NCBI RefSeq assembly: GCF_019175385.1
Contig: NC_083339.1
Coordinates: forward strand, 114,623,601-114,687,600
Length of the DNA: 64,000 bases
Direction: 5' to 3'
DNA from: Lycium barbarum
Taxonomy: Eukaryota > Streptophyta > Magnoliopsida > Solanales > Solanaceae
The notes under the pieces were generated by a model that made no database searches, was not told the DNA's origin, and saw nothing but the letters and a program-made list of their open reading frames with translations. Made by a program: the position numbers and the translations under genes. Positions 1-11,249 of the stretch are shown here, one piece after another. Position 1 is the stretch's first letter; each line of letters opens with the position of its first letter.

Positions 1-3000
1 TTTGGGGGGCCCTGATTCGTTAAAGAGCGCGAAATACATTTTTTACACATTTTTCGAAAATTTATTGATGATTATCCTTATTTTAGGAATTTTATCAATT
101 TGTTGTCATTTTTCAAGAATCATTATTTTGCACATGTACAGCGTAATACTACCATTTTTGTGCAATTAATAATTGCTTCTTAATTTTATAGCAATACATT
201 TTTAATATCTTACATATTAATATTTAAATTTTATACTTACGTTATTATTTATACATGTATTAATTAACTATATTTTAGTACAGTCCGACAGTGCAGAGAA
301 AATCGGAGCAATTAATTTTTAAAAGCAGAGCAAAAATTCGATCAAGTCAAGGTCTCGTCACCTTTTAAAAAGTTGACATTTGAGGTGATGGGTTGGGTTC
401 ACCTTTTAAAAAGTTGACATTTGAGGTGATGGGTTGGGTTCTTGATCCATTGGTTAATGCATTTTTAAACATGGGTTAAAAGGGGTAAAGGGGATAAGGG
501 GGTGCATTCTTTTATTCTTTGGACAAAATAAGGGGCCATTTTGTATTATAAAGGAAAAGGGAGGGGTTAATTTCATTGGTCATCTTTTTCGCACACAACA
601 CATAATTTTTTCAGATCCCATTTTTTCTTAAGCCCTTTAATGTTTTATCTCTAAAAGAAACACTCCAAAGGAGGTCATCTCCTCCACAACTCCTCCGACA
701 GCCGCCACACCGCCGCCCTCTTCCTCTTTCCCCCCTTTTTTCTCCTCCACCTCCGGTAAACTCCTCACCACCACAGTCACGCCCCTTCGCTCCCCCACTT
801 CGTCTCCCTTTCTCTCTCTCCATTAACGCCGACCACCACCCCCACTGCCCAGCTCCGGCGAGCCCACGACGCCGGAGGAAGTCGACGAACCACCACTAAA
901 CACCAACCCACAACACCATTATTTTCCTCTCTCTCCCCTTTTCTCCATCGCTGCAACCAGCGAGCTCCACCCCCGCAATGAGAACACCACCACCATCCAC
1001 ACCCTTTTTCTCCCTCCATTCTCACCTCCTTCACGCCGCTGCTCTGACCAGATCTAGTCTTGGTTCAATTTTTAGAGGTTTTGGTCGAGTTGTGCTTCGA
1101 CGTTGCTCCGACGACGAGCTGTGGTGGTGATGTCGCTGACCACTTTATCCTTCCTCAGTTTTATGCATGTTGTTGGTTCTGATTATATGATGGATGAACT
1201 AACTTGGTCCCCTTTTTTCTGTTTTCTAACGTTTTTGTTAATTTCCGATGGGCTGTTACAATTTCTGTCAATCTCTTTGAGTTTTCCGATGTTCGATTGC
1301 ATTCTTAAGGACTGTGGGTTTGTTACTTTCTTGTGTTTAACCATTCCTTTTATTTACTAACTGATTAACATTGTTTTGAACATCTTCCGGCTACTGTTAC
1401 ATTTTTCTAATGCAAAATATGTTTGTTTGGTTTACCACTGCCACCACCATTATTATTTCTCCGTTTCGGATTGGTTTTAAATAATATTTTTTTTTGTGCC
1501 CGAAAAATACTACTCCGGCGGCCAACGTTATTGTATGTCGTTCTCACTATCACCCCTTTTACTGCTTTTATTTAAACTGACCTCCGAAAATACTATTCGC
1601 AAATGGCCGATAAAGAAATTTCCGTCGATTTCCAAGGCCTCCCATGTACAAAAGACGGGTTTTTTTTATTTTAAGTTTATTCATTATTTTTTTTTATTCA
1701 TCCGATAGTCATTTATTGTCTTACTAATATTTTTACTAAGTGTTTATACAGGTACCCGGAGATACATCCCGAAGACGACACTCGGAAGGAACCCAAAGAC
1801 TTCATCGAATCACTGTTTCTATTTACTTTCCGCATTTTGTTTTATAACTATACAAAACATAAACTCATAGTATAGTGGAAACTTTATTTTTTTGGAATGA
1901 CGGGTTGACATATTTATTTACTTGTCGCCTTGTTTGTTAAACTTAAAATTGTCATTCGCTTTAGGCAAGACTTAGGCCGTCAATACTTTCATAACTGTAT
2001 TAAATTGACTTGGTATAAATACTTTGTTAAATAAATTCACACTTTTGACGTTTAGGCAAAAATACTAGTCCATCCTTTATTTTATATTCTTATACACTCT
2101 TAATACAACTTACATTTTATATTGTTTCGTGTACACTAATACATATTTTAATTAAGTTAAATCCACATTTTGACGCTAGGCAAATATAAAGTCGTCCGTT
2201 TACAAATCTTTTATTCTTTAGAGGTATTACACATTTTCACTCATTTTTTATCCACAATTTCTTATATTTATTTTTTACCAATACTTTTTACAATTATTTT
2301 GTTCCTTATTCTTTTGATAGGATATTCATTAAACAAACACTCTTTTAACTAAACGGTAGAAACAAGTCAAATAAACTTTACTTTTCTGAATAATTTTGCT
2401 ATATAAACTCTTTACACCAATGAATATACGTAGTTTATTTTTTTTTACATTCTTTATGCATTAATATACCTAGGTAAACAATTCTTTAGACATTTTATAT
2501 TTGATATACACTCTTTTGTACTTGAAATATGTTCTTTATATGTTTAATATACATACATTACACATAGACACACATTCTTTACATACCTATTTTACATACT
2601 CTTATATTTTTATACCCCTTCTATCTTTACACCAACTGATATACCTTTGTGCCAATAGATATACACTTGTTTTTACTAAAAAATACACTACCATACGAAC
2701 GAGGTATGTTTTCTTTACACTCCTTTGTACATTCATATCGATATACATTTTTCATAAACTCTTGATACTTGATATACATACATTTTTTATACACTGTATA
2801 CACTTAGCATATTATCACCTAGTATAACTTTTCATGAAATCATAACATTTTGAAAACAAGTAATAATAATGATAAACAGATAAATAATCCCCCTCTAGTG
2901 TTCAGTTAAACTAAGTTTAAGGACTGTCTTCGGACAGGCTCTGAGGGATGCTTAATACCTTCCCCTCGGGGTAAATAAAACCCTTATCTAGAATCTCATA

Positions 3001-3155
3001 GGTTTCGTGGACTAAAAATGGAGTAGACACACAAATACATATAGGTTTCCTGATTTTCCTAAAAAATAAGGTGGCGACTCTAACCCTTTTAAAACCAGTT
3101 AGAAGAACCGTGAAGTTGCAAACTATATTGGACCCGTTCAAAATATGGCGTAACA
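1..3155 (+). repeat. LARD-1 5' LTR (missing its first 42 bp)
   Basis: Aligns along its whole length with 8122-11249. It ends in GTAACA just before the primer binding site. It holds a pyrimidine-rich stretch at about 660-1030 and AT-rich sequence at about 1860-2880. It differs from the right LTR by a 41 bp tandem duplication at 359-440. Reading frames here of up to 108 codons recur in both LTRs but resemble no protein I know and are not called as genes. Confidence 0.88.
359..440 (+). repeat. 41 bp tandem duplication private to the 5' LTR
   Basis: Two adjacent copies of a 41 bp unit beginning CACCTTTTAAAAAGTTGACA lie at 359-399 and 400-440. The right LTR has one copy at the matching place (about 8489-8529). 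The duplication therefore arose in one LTR after insertion, or the second copy was lost from the other. Confidence 0.9.
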
Positions 3156-3158
3156 GAA

Positions 3159-3176
3159 TGGCGACTCTGCTGGGGA
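3159..3176 (+). other. LARD-1 primer binding site
   Basis: TGGCGACTCTGCTGGGGA starts three bases after the 5' LTR end. The same core, TGGCGACTCCGCTGGGGA, lies just inside the 5' LTR of the TR-GAG element (55096-55113, - strand). A site of this type is known from Ogre/Tat-like plant elements, where it pairs with the 3' end of an arginine tRNA. The identity of the tRNA here is inferred. Confidence 0.75.
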
Positions 3177-4044
3177 ATTACCTAGGTTTTGACTTTAACA
3201 GACTTAGTTTAAGTGAGCACTTGAGGGATATGTGATTATTTATTTGTTTTTATTATTATTACTTGTTATGTATATATTGTGAACTGCTACAATATTATCT
3301 TTGAAAGGACACGAGCTAAAGCCAAACTTGTGTTCCTTATTTGATTGAAGACACTACATGTTACTGGTTTCTTTATACTGTCATCACACTTTCAATTGAG
3401 TCTTTGGCCGTACACATACACACATTGTGCACGCGAGTTGTGCTTTTGCGCTCCTCCAAACCTTCTTCAAACTCCTTAGTTTCAGAGATTGGTGGGCTAG
3501 TCTTACTACTTGCCATCTCGCAGTTTTCCGAATATTCTTTATCAGCTTAGGTGAATCTACTCTTAGAATTCTTAGGCCGTTGTATGTATAATTTTGATCA
3601 CTGCTCTAGCCGGATTAATTTCATTCTTTATTTGCTACATTCTCTTTGCATCTTACATATTCTTTATTTGTTTCACATACTGTATTTATTAGACATTCTT
3701 TAGTTGTACATATATACTAGACATACCTTCTTCCGCCTCGTCTGCTTTATCGGACAATTTTGGCTGACTTGTTTTGAACTTGGAACCTTTCCAAACCCTC
3801 ACACCCATTTTTTTGGTCTTTACGACTACCCTCACAACCACATTATTTTTCATACCCATTTCCAGCCTTTGCTACCATCATTTTGACTTTACAATTCTTT
3901 TTATATACAATACAACCTTGTACATTCTTTCCATCTCCGGAACAGACTTTTCCAGGTCTGAATTCTTGTTCATATCCTCACTTCTTTTCAATACAACTAC
4001 CAATTCATAGAAATCATACAAATTACATGCAACACAGTATCTGT

Positions 4045-4110
4045 CCGAACTACGTCTGACCTGATTCTTGTCCTGGCAAGATACGTAGGCAACCCTACAT
4101 AAGGGTTCGG
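4045..4110 (+). ncRNA. Three-way-junction motif, LARD-1 copy 1
   Basis: Facing arms are visible. P1 is CCGAA (4045-4049) with TTCGG (4106-4110). P2 is CTACGT (4050-4055) with ACGTAG (4083-4088). P2b is TCTTG (4066-4070) with CAAGA (4077-4081). P3 is ACCC (4092-4095) with GGGT (4103-4106), sharing one base with P1. The sequence CCTGATTC between P2 and P2b is constant between copies. Function unknown; described as a putative structured RNA element inside the retrotransposon transcript. Confidence 0.6.
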
Positions 4111-4394
4111 TCTCCCCACTATTTCAAAATAATTCACCGGAATAAAAAACTGGGAAAATTATTTTGAAGCAGTTCAAAGACACTCTCCAAAAAGACTTCT
4201 AAGAGCATCAATCAACCCCTTAAAATCCAAAATCCAACAGCGCCAATACCAGGCTTACCCCAACCATCACCTGGCTTTGGTCCCAAAATATGGGATATAA
4301 GCTTTTCTTCTTCTCCCGAGCATAGCAGGCCATGGAACTTTGGCTTGTCGATGTTTATTTTTCAACACCAAAGGTTCAACACATGTAAATTCTT

Positions 4395-4414
4395 CCCCCC
4401 CCCCCCCCCCCCCC
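4395..4414 (+). repeat. Poly-C run (20 C)
   Basis: Uninterrupted run of C in the LARD-1 internal region. Similar G/C homopolymers occur at 15934-15956, 37484-37505 and 57235-57257. Exact length is uncertain in any assembly. Confidence 0.8.
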
Positions 4415-4439
4415 AGCTATACAATAATCGTGCCAACTG

Positions 4440-4925
4440 ACAAGGAGTAATGTCAAAGCTCCACAAACAGTTTGGCACCCAATCATTGCAATCTTACTGA
4501 TATGCGCAGAGTATTTTTAGAAACTCCGTAAAGATCGGCATCCCCTCTTATCACCTTTCCAGCGGACGCAATTTTTTTTTAAAGCTCCGTCAACGTTGGC
4601 ATTTCTTCATAGCCAACCATGCCAATGGATGCAGAGTAGTGTCAAAGCTCTGGCAACGTCTGACCTTCTCCTCCATAATAATCTTGTCAATGTACTGGAG
4701 TAATGTCAAGGCTCCATCTACAGTTGACCTCCTTCTGCTCGGCTACCTGTTAGAGTATTTTCAATGCTCTGGCTTCGATCGGCTCATTTTTTCTGACCGT
4801 CTACCATAGTACTGTCCAAGCTCTAAGCCTATGATTGGTCCCTTCCTGGATAATTTTCAAAAGCCCGTGCCTGCGATGGACACACCCTTCTGCCATCTGT
4901 CGGAGTACCTGCAAAACTCTGCCTT
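4440..4925 (+). repeat. Array of degenerate 'GAGTA..TGTCAAAGCTC' hairpin repeats
   Basis: Units of about 60-80 bp recur around a short hairpin with loop TA(A/T/G)TGTCAA(A/G)G. Stem pairs are GGAG/CTCC (4444-4462), CAGAG/CTCTG (4632-4652), GGAG/CTCC (4697-4715) and AGAG/CTCT (4752-4770). Degenerate copies lie near 4507 and 4900. Another copy with AGAG/CTCT lies at 7936-7954. Stem bases change together while the loop stays similar. The sequence following many stems resembles CAACGTCTGACC. Confidence 0.65.
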
Positions 4926-4956
4926 CAATCGACATCTCTTTTCTTACCTCTCTGAA

Positions 4957-5020
4957 CGAACTACGCGCACCTGATTCTCATAAAAAAATGAGATACGTAG
5001 GCAACCCTTCTCGGGTTCGG
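4957..5020 (+). ncRNA. Three-way-junction motif, LARD-1 copy 2
   Basis: P1 is CGAA (4957-4960) with TTCG (5016-5019). P2 is CTACG (4961-4965) with CGTAG (4996-5000). P2b is TCTCAT (4976-4981) with ATGAGA (4988-4993), a different sequence from copy 1 but still fully paired. P3 is ACCC (5004-5007) with GGGT (5013-5016), around a loop TTCTC. The CCTGATTC element is kept. Confidence 0.6.
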
Positions 5021-5711
5021 TACCCCTTATTCAAAAAATACAAAAAAAATAAAAATAAATTTTAGATTCATGTCTTTGACTTGATTGGTACCAACACAGT
5101 TAGGAATGTGCATAGGAAAGAAACAAGTAACAATCGATAGAATGGAGAGGACTGACTTCGTGGTAAACCATAGATTCTTTTGGTACCTCTCATTCACACT
5201 TTAAGTGACACTTGAAAAATTCTCTTGCATGCTCGTAAGACAGGAATAAAACCAACCTCATTGTTTCATGTGTATTGTGTGGTGAGCTTTAGATAACGTT
5301 CAATTGCATTTGCATTGTGATCCTGAACTTGGCCTGAATGTCTGTTGAGGCGAAATTATGAGTAACACTTGTTATAGGAAAGGATCGTAGGCCTTCTTTG
5401 ACCGGTTTGAGCCTTTCTAGCCTACAAAATGACGTTATCCCTAGCATTCCCCCTTTGAGCCTAAAGCCTTTTCTTTGACAACCACATCATAAGACTATAC
5501 CATTTCTGAGTGCTTACACGCACTATCCCTCTCTTGGCCCAACCTCCCTGAGCGCACTAGAAATGTGCAACCGTGGATAAGAGATCCAAGCTGAAGCTTC
5601 CAAAAAAAAAAAAAAAAGATTCAACAGTCGGAGGAAAACAAAGACGAAGAACGACCTCCAAAGCAAGAAGGAGCCCAACAAAAAAAAAATCATTAGACAT
5701 CATTCAGGATC

Positions 5712-5890
5712 TCGGGCATACAACCCGTCATTCATCTTTATTTTTCACATTCCGGCATACAACCCGGAATTAACATCAGGACTTCGGGCATACAACCCAG
5801 GTCAATTCTGTTAATCCCCACAGAATCTCGGGCATACAACCCAGGTCAATTCTGTTAATCCCCACAGAATCTCGGGCATATAACCTCGAA
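5712..5890 (+). repeat. Hairpins with 'CATACAAC' loops, cluster 1
   Basis: At least five short inverted repeats share a loop CATACAAC or CATATAAC. The best is ATTCCGG (5749-5755) with CCGGAAT (5764-5770) around CATACAAC, a perfect 7 bp stem. Others begin CTCGGG or TTCGGG and face CCCG or CCCAGG. Part of the cluster (about 5797-5860) is a direct duplication of a unit of about 48 bp. Confidence 0.65.
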
Positions 5891-6561
5891 CTCCAAAAAA
5901 ACAAAGGGCGCCAACTTGCAAAAGAAGTCGCACAAATACAAAAGAAAGGGACAACAAAACGAAGCAGATCAGCGTCAGAGCACACAAATACCAAGCACGG
6001 ACATAGTGCAACGCTCAGGGAAGAATTAGTCACTCCCTACCCAAATAATATCCTACCATTTTCCCAAGCCTACAATACACACCCGTAACAAGCCCTACGT
6101 GATCCTGTGCGAAGGCTTCTCACATTAGTGGATACTTACATGATGGCCAAGCCTATGGTATCACAATTGCATGCATTAAACATCCTTCTGAGTGTGAGTG
6201 TACTTCTCTAGACGTCCCAAAGTAAAAGAATAAAATAAAAAAAATACTGAATATGTGTGAAAAAGGGACTTTCTTTCTAGTGAGGGCACTTGAAATGTGA
6301 GGATAGGTATAGTTCAAAACCTTTACTTGAATCAAGACGAACAAATCTTATCGATACTTAAGTATGTTTGAGGTACCACTTGAAGCTGTAGAACTATCAC
6401 GAGGTCAATCTCGGTTAGCTGGGAAGAAATTGATAGAATTCTTATGCGCAAAACTAATTGTTGGTACCAACTGAAGTCAAGACGTGATTCTCTCCTCACT
6501 TCTTCATTTTGCAATATTCTTTACAACAAAAACAACAGAAAATGCAACAAAAAAAAAAAAA

Positions 6562-7262
6562 GGCGCCCACCTTCTAATGCGGGTATTTTCATTTCAAGTA
6601 CATTTTTACAGGCGCCCACCGTCTAATGCGGGTATTTTCATTTCAAGTACATTTTTACAGGCGCCCACCTTCTAATGCGGGTATTTTCATTTCAAGTACA
6701 TTTTTACAGGCGCCCACCTTCCTAATGCGGGTATTTTCATTTCAAGTACATTTTTACAGGCGCCCACCTTCTAATGCGGGTATTTTAAATTTCAGTTCAG
6801 GCACCCACCTCATAATGCGGGTATTTTAAATTCAGTCAGGCGCCCACCTTTTAATGCGGGTATTTTAATTTCAGTTCAGGCACCCACCTTCTAATGCGGG
6901 TATTTTAATTTCGGTTCAGGCGCCCACCTTATAATGCGGGTATTTTAATTTCAGTCAGGCACCCACCTTCTAATGCGGGTATTTTAATTTCAGTTCAGGC
7001 GCCCACCTTCTAATGCAGGTATTTTAATTTCAGTCAGGCATCCACCTTCTAATGCGGATATTTAAATTTCAGTTCGGGCACCCACATCATAATGCAGGTA
7101 TTTTAAATTCAGTCAGGCGCCCACCTTCTAATGCGGGTATTTTAAATTTCAGTTCAGGCACCCACCTCATAATGCGGGTATTTTAAATTCAGTCAAGCGC
7201 CCACCTTCTAATGCGGGTATTTTAATTTCAGTTCAGGCGCCCACCTTCAAATACGGGTATTC
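6562..7262 (+). repeat. 17-unit tandem array (GGCGCCCACCTTCTAATGCG units)
   Basis: Units start at 6562, 6611, 6660, 6709, 6759, 6800, 6839, 6879, 6919, 6958, 6998, 7037, 7077, 7116, 7157, 7196 and 7236. The first five are 49, 49, 49, 50 and 41 bp; the rest alternate between 39 and 40-41 bp. The short units alternate between endings CAGTTCAGG and CAGTCAGG, so a higher-order repeat of about 79 bp is superimposed. Unit starts vary between GGCGCCCACC and GGCACCCACC. Not CRISPR: there are no unique spacers. Confidence 0.92.
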
Positions 7263-7269
7263 CATTTCA

Positions 7270-7460
7270 AAGCTCTGGCACACAAAGCAGAGTATGCATC
7301 AGAATCTCGGCACACAACATGAGATTTCATTTCATTTTAAGGCTCTGGCACACAAACCGGAGTATGCATCAAGGTCTTCACACACAATCTAGGACTCCTC
7401 CCCATTCAAAGCTTCGGCACACAACCCGATCTTTTCATCAGGGTCCCGACATACAACTTT
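7270..7460 (+). repeat. Hairpins with 'CACACAA' loops, cluster 2
   Basis: A relative of the 5712-5890 cluster. CTCTG faces CAGAG around GCACACAAAG near 7273-7292. CTCTGG faces CCGGAG around CACACAAA near 7344-7363. TCGG faces CCGA around CACACAAC near 7413-7428. Stem sequences differ but stay complementary, while the loop is nearly constant. Confidence 0.6.
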
Positions 7461-7520
7461 GTAGTCCATTTTAATCCATGGCTCTGAGTTTGGTCACCCC
7501 TATAGCACTACATCATTTTC

Positions 7521-7580
7521 CCGAACTACAATCGGTCTGACTCCCATTTCAGGGATGTGTAGGTAACTCGAATTCGAGCA
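7521..7580 (+). ncRNA. Three-way-junction motif, LARD-1 copy 3 (divergent)
   Basis: P2 is CTACA (7526-7530) with TGTAG (7558-7562). P2b is TCCC (7542-7545) with GGGA (7552-7555). P3 is CTCG (7567-7570) with CGAG (7575-7578), a sequence unlike the other copies yet fully paired. The 5' arm of P1 (CCGAA) is present, but I see no clear partner. Confidence 0.45.
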
Positions 7581-7686
7581 CGACCGTTCTTCGTCCCACA
7601 CCGGCTAGGAGCACTCCAACAACACTGGGGCAAAATTTTGATCGGACGATCAAAATTTGCCACAACATCCATTAGTCATCATTTTT

Positions 7687-7750
7687 CGAACTACATTGAC
7701 CTGATTCTCGTGATTGACGAGATATGTAGGAAGCTCTATGCAAAGTTCGG
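7687..7750 (+). ncRNA. Three-way-junction motif, LARD-1 copy 4
   Basis: P1 is CGAA (7687-7690) with TTCG (7746-7749). P2 is CTACAT (7691-7696) with ATGTAG (7724-7729): the G to A change relative to copy 1 is matched by C to T on the other arm. P2b is TCTCGT (7706-7711) with ACGAGA (7717-7722). P3 is not clear in this copy. Confidence 0.6.
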
Positions 7751-8061
7751 TCACATCGGGGCAAGAATCATTCTTTCCCCAGCAAGTATACAATCTTGCA
7801 CCCTCCCAGCGTCTCGTAGCTCGACACTGGGGCAATTTTGGAAGCGATGACGTAGGTACGCGAATGTTTTTCGGCCCTGAACAATCCTTCCATTTTTACC
7901 ATTTTTCTTTTTATCACAACCCTGCCAACAGACGGAGAGTATTGTCAAAGCTCTATCAACGTCTGACTTCTTCCTCCGTATATATCCTTTTAGTTATTCT
8001 TTGCCGAGCCAAAATAGGCTACACGTCAACGTCTTCGTTCGAAAACTCTTTCATCGTCTCT

Positions 8062-8079
8062 GGTCGAAGAGGGACAAGC
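8062..8079 (+). other. LARD-1 polypurine tract
   Basis: GGTCGAAGAGGGACAAGC directly precedes the 3' LTR start TGTTGACACC. The TR-GAG element has a near-identical context before its 3' LTR (complement of about 48683-48700), which supports the assignment and the relationship. Confidence 0.7.
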
Positions 8080-11000
8080 TGTTGACACCTAATTTTGGCT
8101 CGACGTGCTTAAAATTAACGTTTTGGGGGGCCCTGATTCGTTAAAGAGCGCGAAATACATTTTTTTACACATTTTTACATTTTTCGACAATTTAGTGATG
8201 ATTATCCTTATTTTAGGAATTTTATCAATTTGTTGTCATTTTTCAAGAATCATTATTTTGCACATGTACAGCGTAATACTACCATTTTTGTGCAATTAAT
8301 AATTGCTTCTTAATTTTATAGCAATACATTTTTAATATCTTACATATTAATATTTAACTTTTATACTTACGTTATTATTTATACATGTATTAATTAACTA
8401 TATTTTAGTACAGTCCGACAGTGCAGAGAAAATCGGAGCAATTAATTTTTAAACGCAGAGCAAAAATTCGATCAAGTCAAGGTCTCGTCACCTTTTAAAA
8501 AGTTGACATTTGAGGTGATGGGTTGGGTTCTTGATCCATTGGTTAATGCATTTTTAAACATGGGTTAAAAGGGGTAAAGGGGATAAGGGGGTGCATTCTT
8601 TTATTCTTCGGACAAAATAAGAGGCCATTTTGTATTATAAAGGAAAAGGGAGGGGTTAATTTCATTGGTCATCTTTTTCGCACACAACACACATAATTTT
8701 TTCAGATCCCATTTTTTTCTTAAGCCTTTTAATGTTTTATCTCTAAAAGAAACACTCCAAAGGAGGTCATCTCCTCCACAACTCCTCCGACAGCCGCCAC
8801 ACCGCCGCCCTCCTCCTCTTTCCCCCCCTTTTTTCTCCTCCACCTCCGGTGAACTCCTCACCACCACAGTCACGCCCCTTCGCTCCCCCACTTCGTCTCC
8901 CTTTCTCTCTCTCCATTAACGCCGACCACCACCCCCACTGCCCAGCTCCGACGAGCCCACGACGCCGGAGGAAGTCGATGAACCACCACTAAACACCAAC
9001 CCACAACACCATTATTTTCCTCTCTCTCCCCTTTTCTCCATCGCTGCAACCAGCGAGCTCCACCCCCGCAATGAGAACACCACCACCATTCACACCTTTT
9101 TTCTCCCTCCATTCTCACCTCCTTCACGCCGCTGCTCTGACCAGATCTAGTCTTGGTTCAATTTTTAGAGGTTTTGGTCGAGTTGTGCTTCGACGTTGCT
9201 CCGACGACGAGCTATGGTGGCGATGTCGCTGACCACTTTATCCTTCCTCAGTTTTATGCTTGTTGTTGGTTCTGATTATATGATGGATGAACTAACTTGG
9301 TCCCCTTTTTTCCGTTTTCTAACGTTTTTTGTTAATTTCCGATGGGCTGTTACAATTTCTGTCAATCTCTTTGAGTTTTCCGACGTTCGACTGCATTCTT
9401 AAGGACTGTGGGTTTGTTACCTTCTTGTGTTTAACCATTCCTTTTATTTACTAACTGATTAACATTGTTTTGAACATCTTCCGGCTACTCTTACATTTTT
9501 CTAGTGCAAAATATATTTGTTTGGTTTACCACTGCCACCACCATTATTATTTCTCCGTTTCGGATTGGTTTTAAATAATATATTTTTTTTGTGCCCGAAA
9601 AATACTACTCCGGCGGCCAACGTTATTGTATGTCGTTGACAATGTCACCCCTTTTACTGCTTTTATTTAAACTGACCTGCGAAAATACTATTCCCAAATG
9701 GCCGATAAAGAAATTTCCGTCGATTTCCAAGGCCTCCCATGTACAAAAGACAGGATTTTTTTATTTTAAATTTATTCATTATTTTTTTTATTCATCCGAT
9801 AGTTATTTATTCTCTTACTAATATTTGTACTAAGTGTTTATACAGGTACCCGATGATACATCCCGAAGACGACACTCGGAAGGAACCCAAAGACTTCATC
9901 GAATCACTGTTTGTATTTACTTTCCGCATTTATTTTTTTACTATACAAAACATAAACTCATAGTATAGTGGAAACTTTATTTTTTTGGAATGACGGGTTG
10001 ATATATTTATTTACTTGTCGCCTTGTTTGTTAAACTTAAAATTGTCATTCGCTTTAGGCAAGACTTAGGCCGTCAATACTTTCATAACTGTATTAAATTG
10101 ACTTGGTATAAATACTTTGTTAAATAAATTCACACTTTTGACGTTTAGGCAAAAATACTAGTCCATCCTTTATTTTATATTCTTTATACACTCTTAATAC
10201 AACTTACATTTTATATTGTTTCGTGTACACTAATACATATTTTAATTAAGTTAAATCCACATTTTGACACTAGGCAAATATAAAGTCGTCCGTTTACAAA
10301 TCTTTTATTCTTTAGAGGTATTACACATTTTCACTCATTTTTTATCCACAATTTCTTGTATTTATTTTTTACCAATACTTTTTACAATTTTTTTGTTCCT
10401 TATTCTTTTGATAGGATATTCATTAAACAAACACTCTTTTAACTTAACGGTAGAAACAAGTCAAATAAACTTTACTTTTCTGAATAATTTTGTTATATAA
10501 ACTCTTTACACCAATGAATATTCGTAGTTTATTTTTTTTTACATTCTTTATGCATTAATATACCTAGTTAAACAATTCTTTAGACATTTTATATTTGATA
10601 TACACTCTTTTGTACTTGAAATATGTTCTTTATATGTTTAATATACATACATTACACATAGACACACATTCTTTACATACCTATTTTACATACTCTTATA
10701 TTTTTATACCCCTTCTATCTTTACACCAACTGATATACCTTTGTGCCAATAGATATACACTTGTTTTTACTAACAAATACACTACCATACGAACGAGGTA
10801 TGTTTTCTTTACACTCCTTTGTACATTCATATCGATATACATTCTTCATAAACTCTTGATACTTGATATACATACATTTTTTATACACTGTATACACTTA
10901 GCATATTATCACCTAGTATAACTTTTCATGAAATCACAACATTTTGAAAACAAGTAATAATAATGATAAACAGATAAATAATCCCCCTCTAGTGTTCAGT

Positions 11001-11249
11001 TAAACTAAGTTTAAGGACTGTCTTCGGACAGGCTCTGAGGGATGCTTAATACCTTCCCCTCGGGGTAAATAAAACCCTTATCTAGAATCTCATAGGTTTC
11101 GTGGACTAAAAATGGAGTAGACACACAAATACATATAGGTCTCCTGATTTTCCTAAAAAATAAGGTGGCGACTCTAACCCTTTTAAAACCAGTTAGAAGA
11201 ACCGTGAAGTTGCAAACTATATTGGACCCGTTCAAAATAGGGCGTAACA
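8080..11249 (+). repeat. LARD-1 3' LTR (3170 bp)
   Basis: Starts TGTTGACACC and ends GTAACA, the same end as the 5' LTR. It has one copy of the 41 bp unit that is doubled at 359-440. A second primer-site core, TGGCGACTCT, lies within it at 11166-11175, matching 3072-3081 in the 5' LTR. A target duplication cannot be tested because the left junction is outside the window. Confidence 0.9.

Larger units (their letters stand above)
1..11249 (+). mobile_element. LARD-1: large non-coding LTR retrotransposon (5' end cut by window)
   Basis: The first 3155 bases recur at 8122-11249 in the same orientation, so these are long terminal repeats around an internal region of about 4.9 kb. A primer binding site follows the left repeat and a purine-rich tract precedes the right one, which sets the orientation as +. 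Alignment with the right LTR shows that the first 42 bases of the left LTR lie outside the window. No gag or pol homology is visible: the longest internal reading frames are about 120 codons and overlap repeats. This is the architecture of a large retrotransposon derivative that needs enzymes from another element. The last 275 bases of the two LTRs differ at 2 positions by my count, suggesting a fairly recent insertion. The stretches 3177-4044 and 5021-5710 hold nothing I recognise beyond AT-rich and low-complexity DNA. Confidence 0.85.

Noticed and set aside
611..1034. Possible small genes in the pyrimidine-rich part of the LARD-1 LTRs
   Set aside because: Frames of 70-96 codons are low-complexity, repeated in both LTRs with length changes, and resemble nothing known.
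2501..2827. 108-codon frame in the LARD-1 LTR (also at 10595-10921)
   Set aside because: Composition is extremely rich in Tyr, Thr, Leu and Ile from an ATAC/TTTAC-rich sequence. Conserved in both copies only because LTRs are near-identical.
4045..4110. The junction motif as a tRNA or tRNA-like gene, because of GGGTTCGGT
   Set aside because: There is no seven-base acceptor stem, anticodon arm or A/B box spacing, and the arms do not match a cloverleaf. Treated as a separate structured motif.
6562..7262. CRISPR-like regular spacing of repeats
   Set aside because: All of each unit is repeated; there are no unique spacers, and the setting is a plant retrotransposon. It is an ordinary tandem array.
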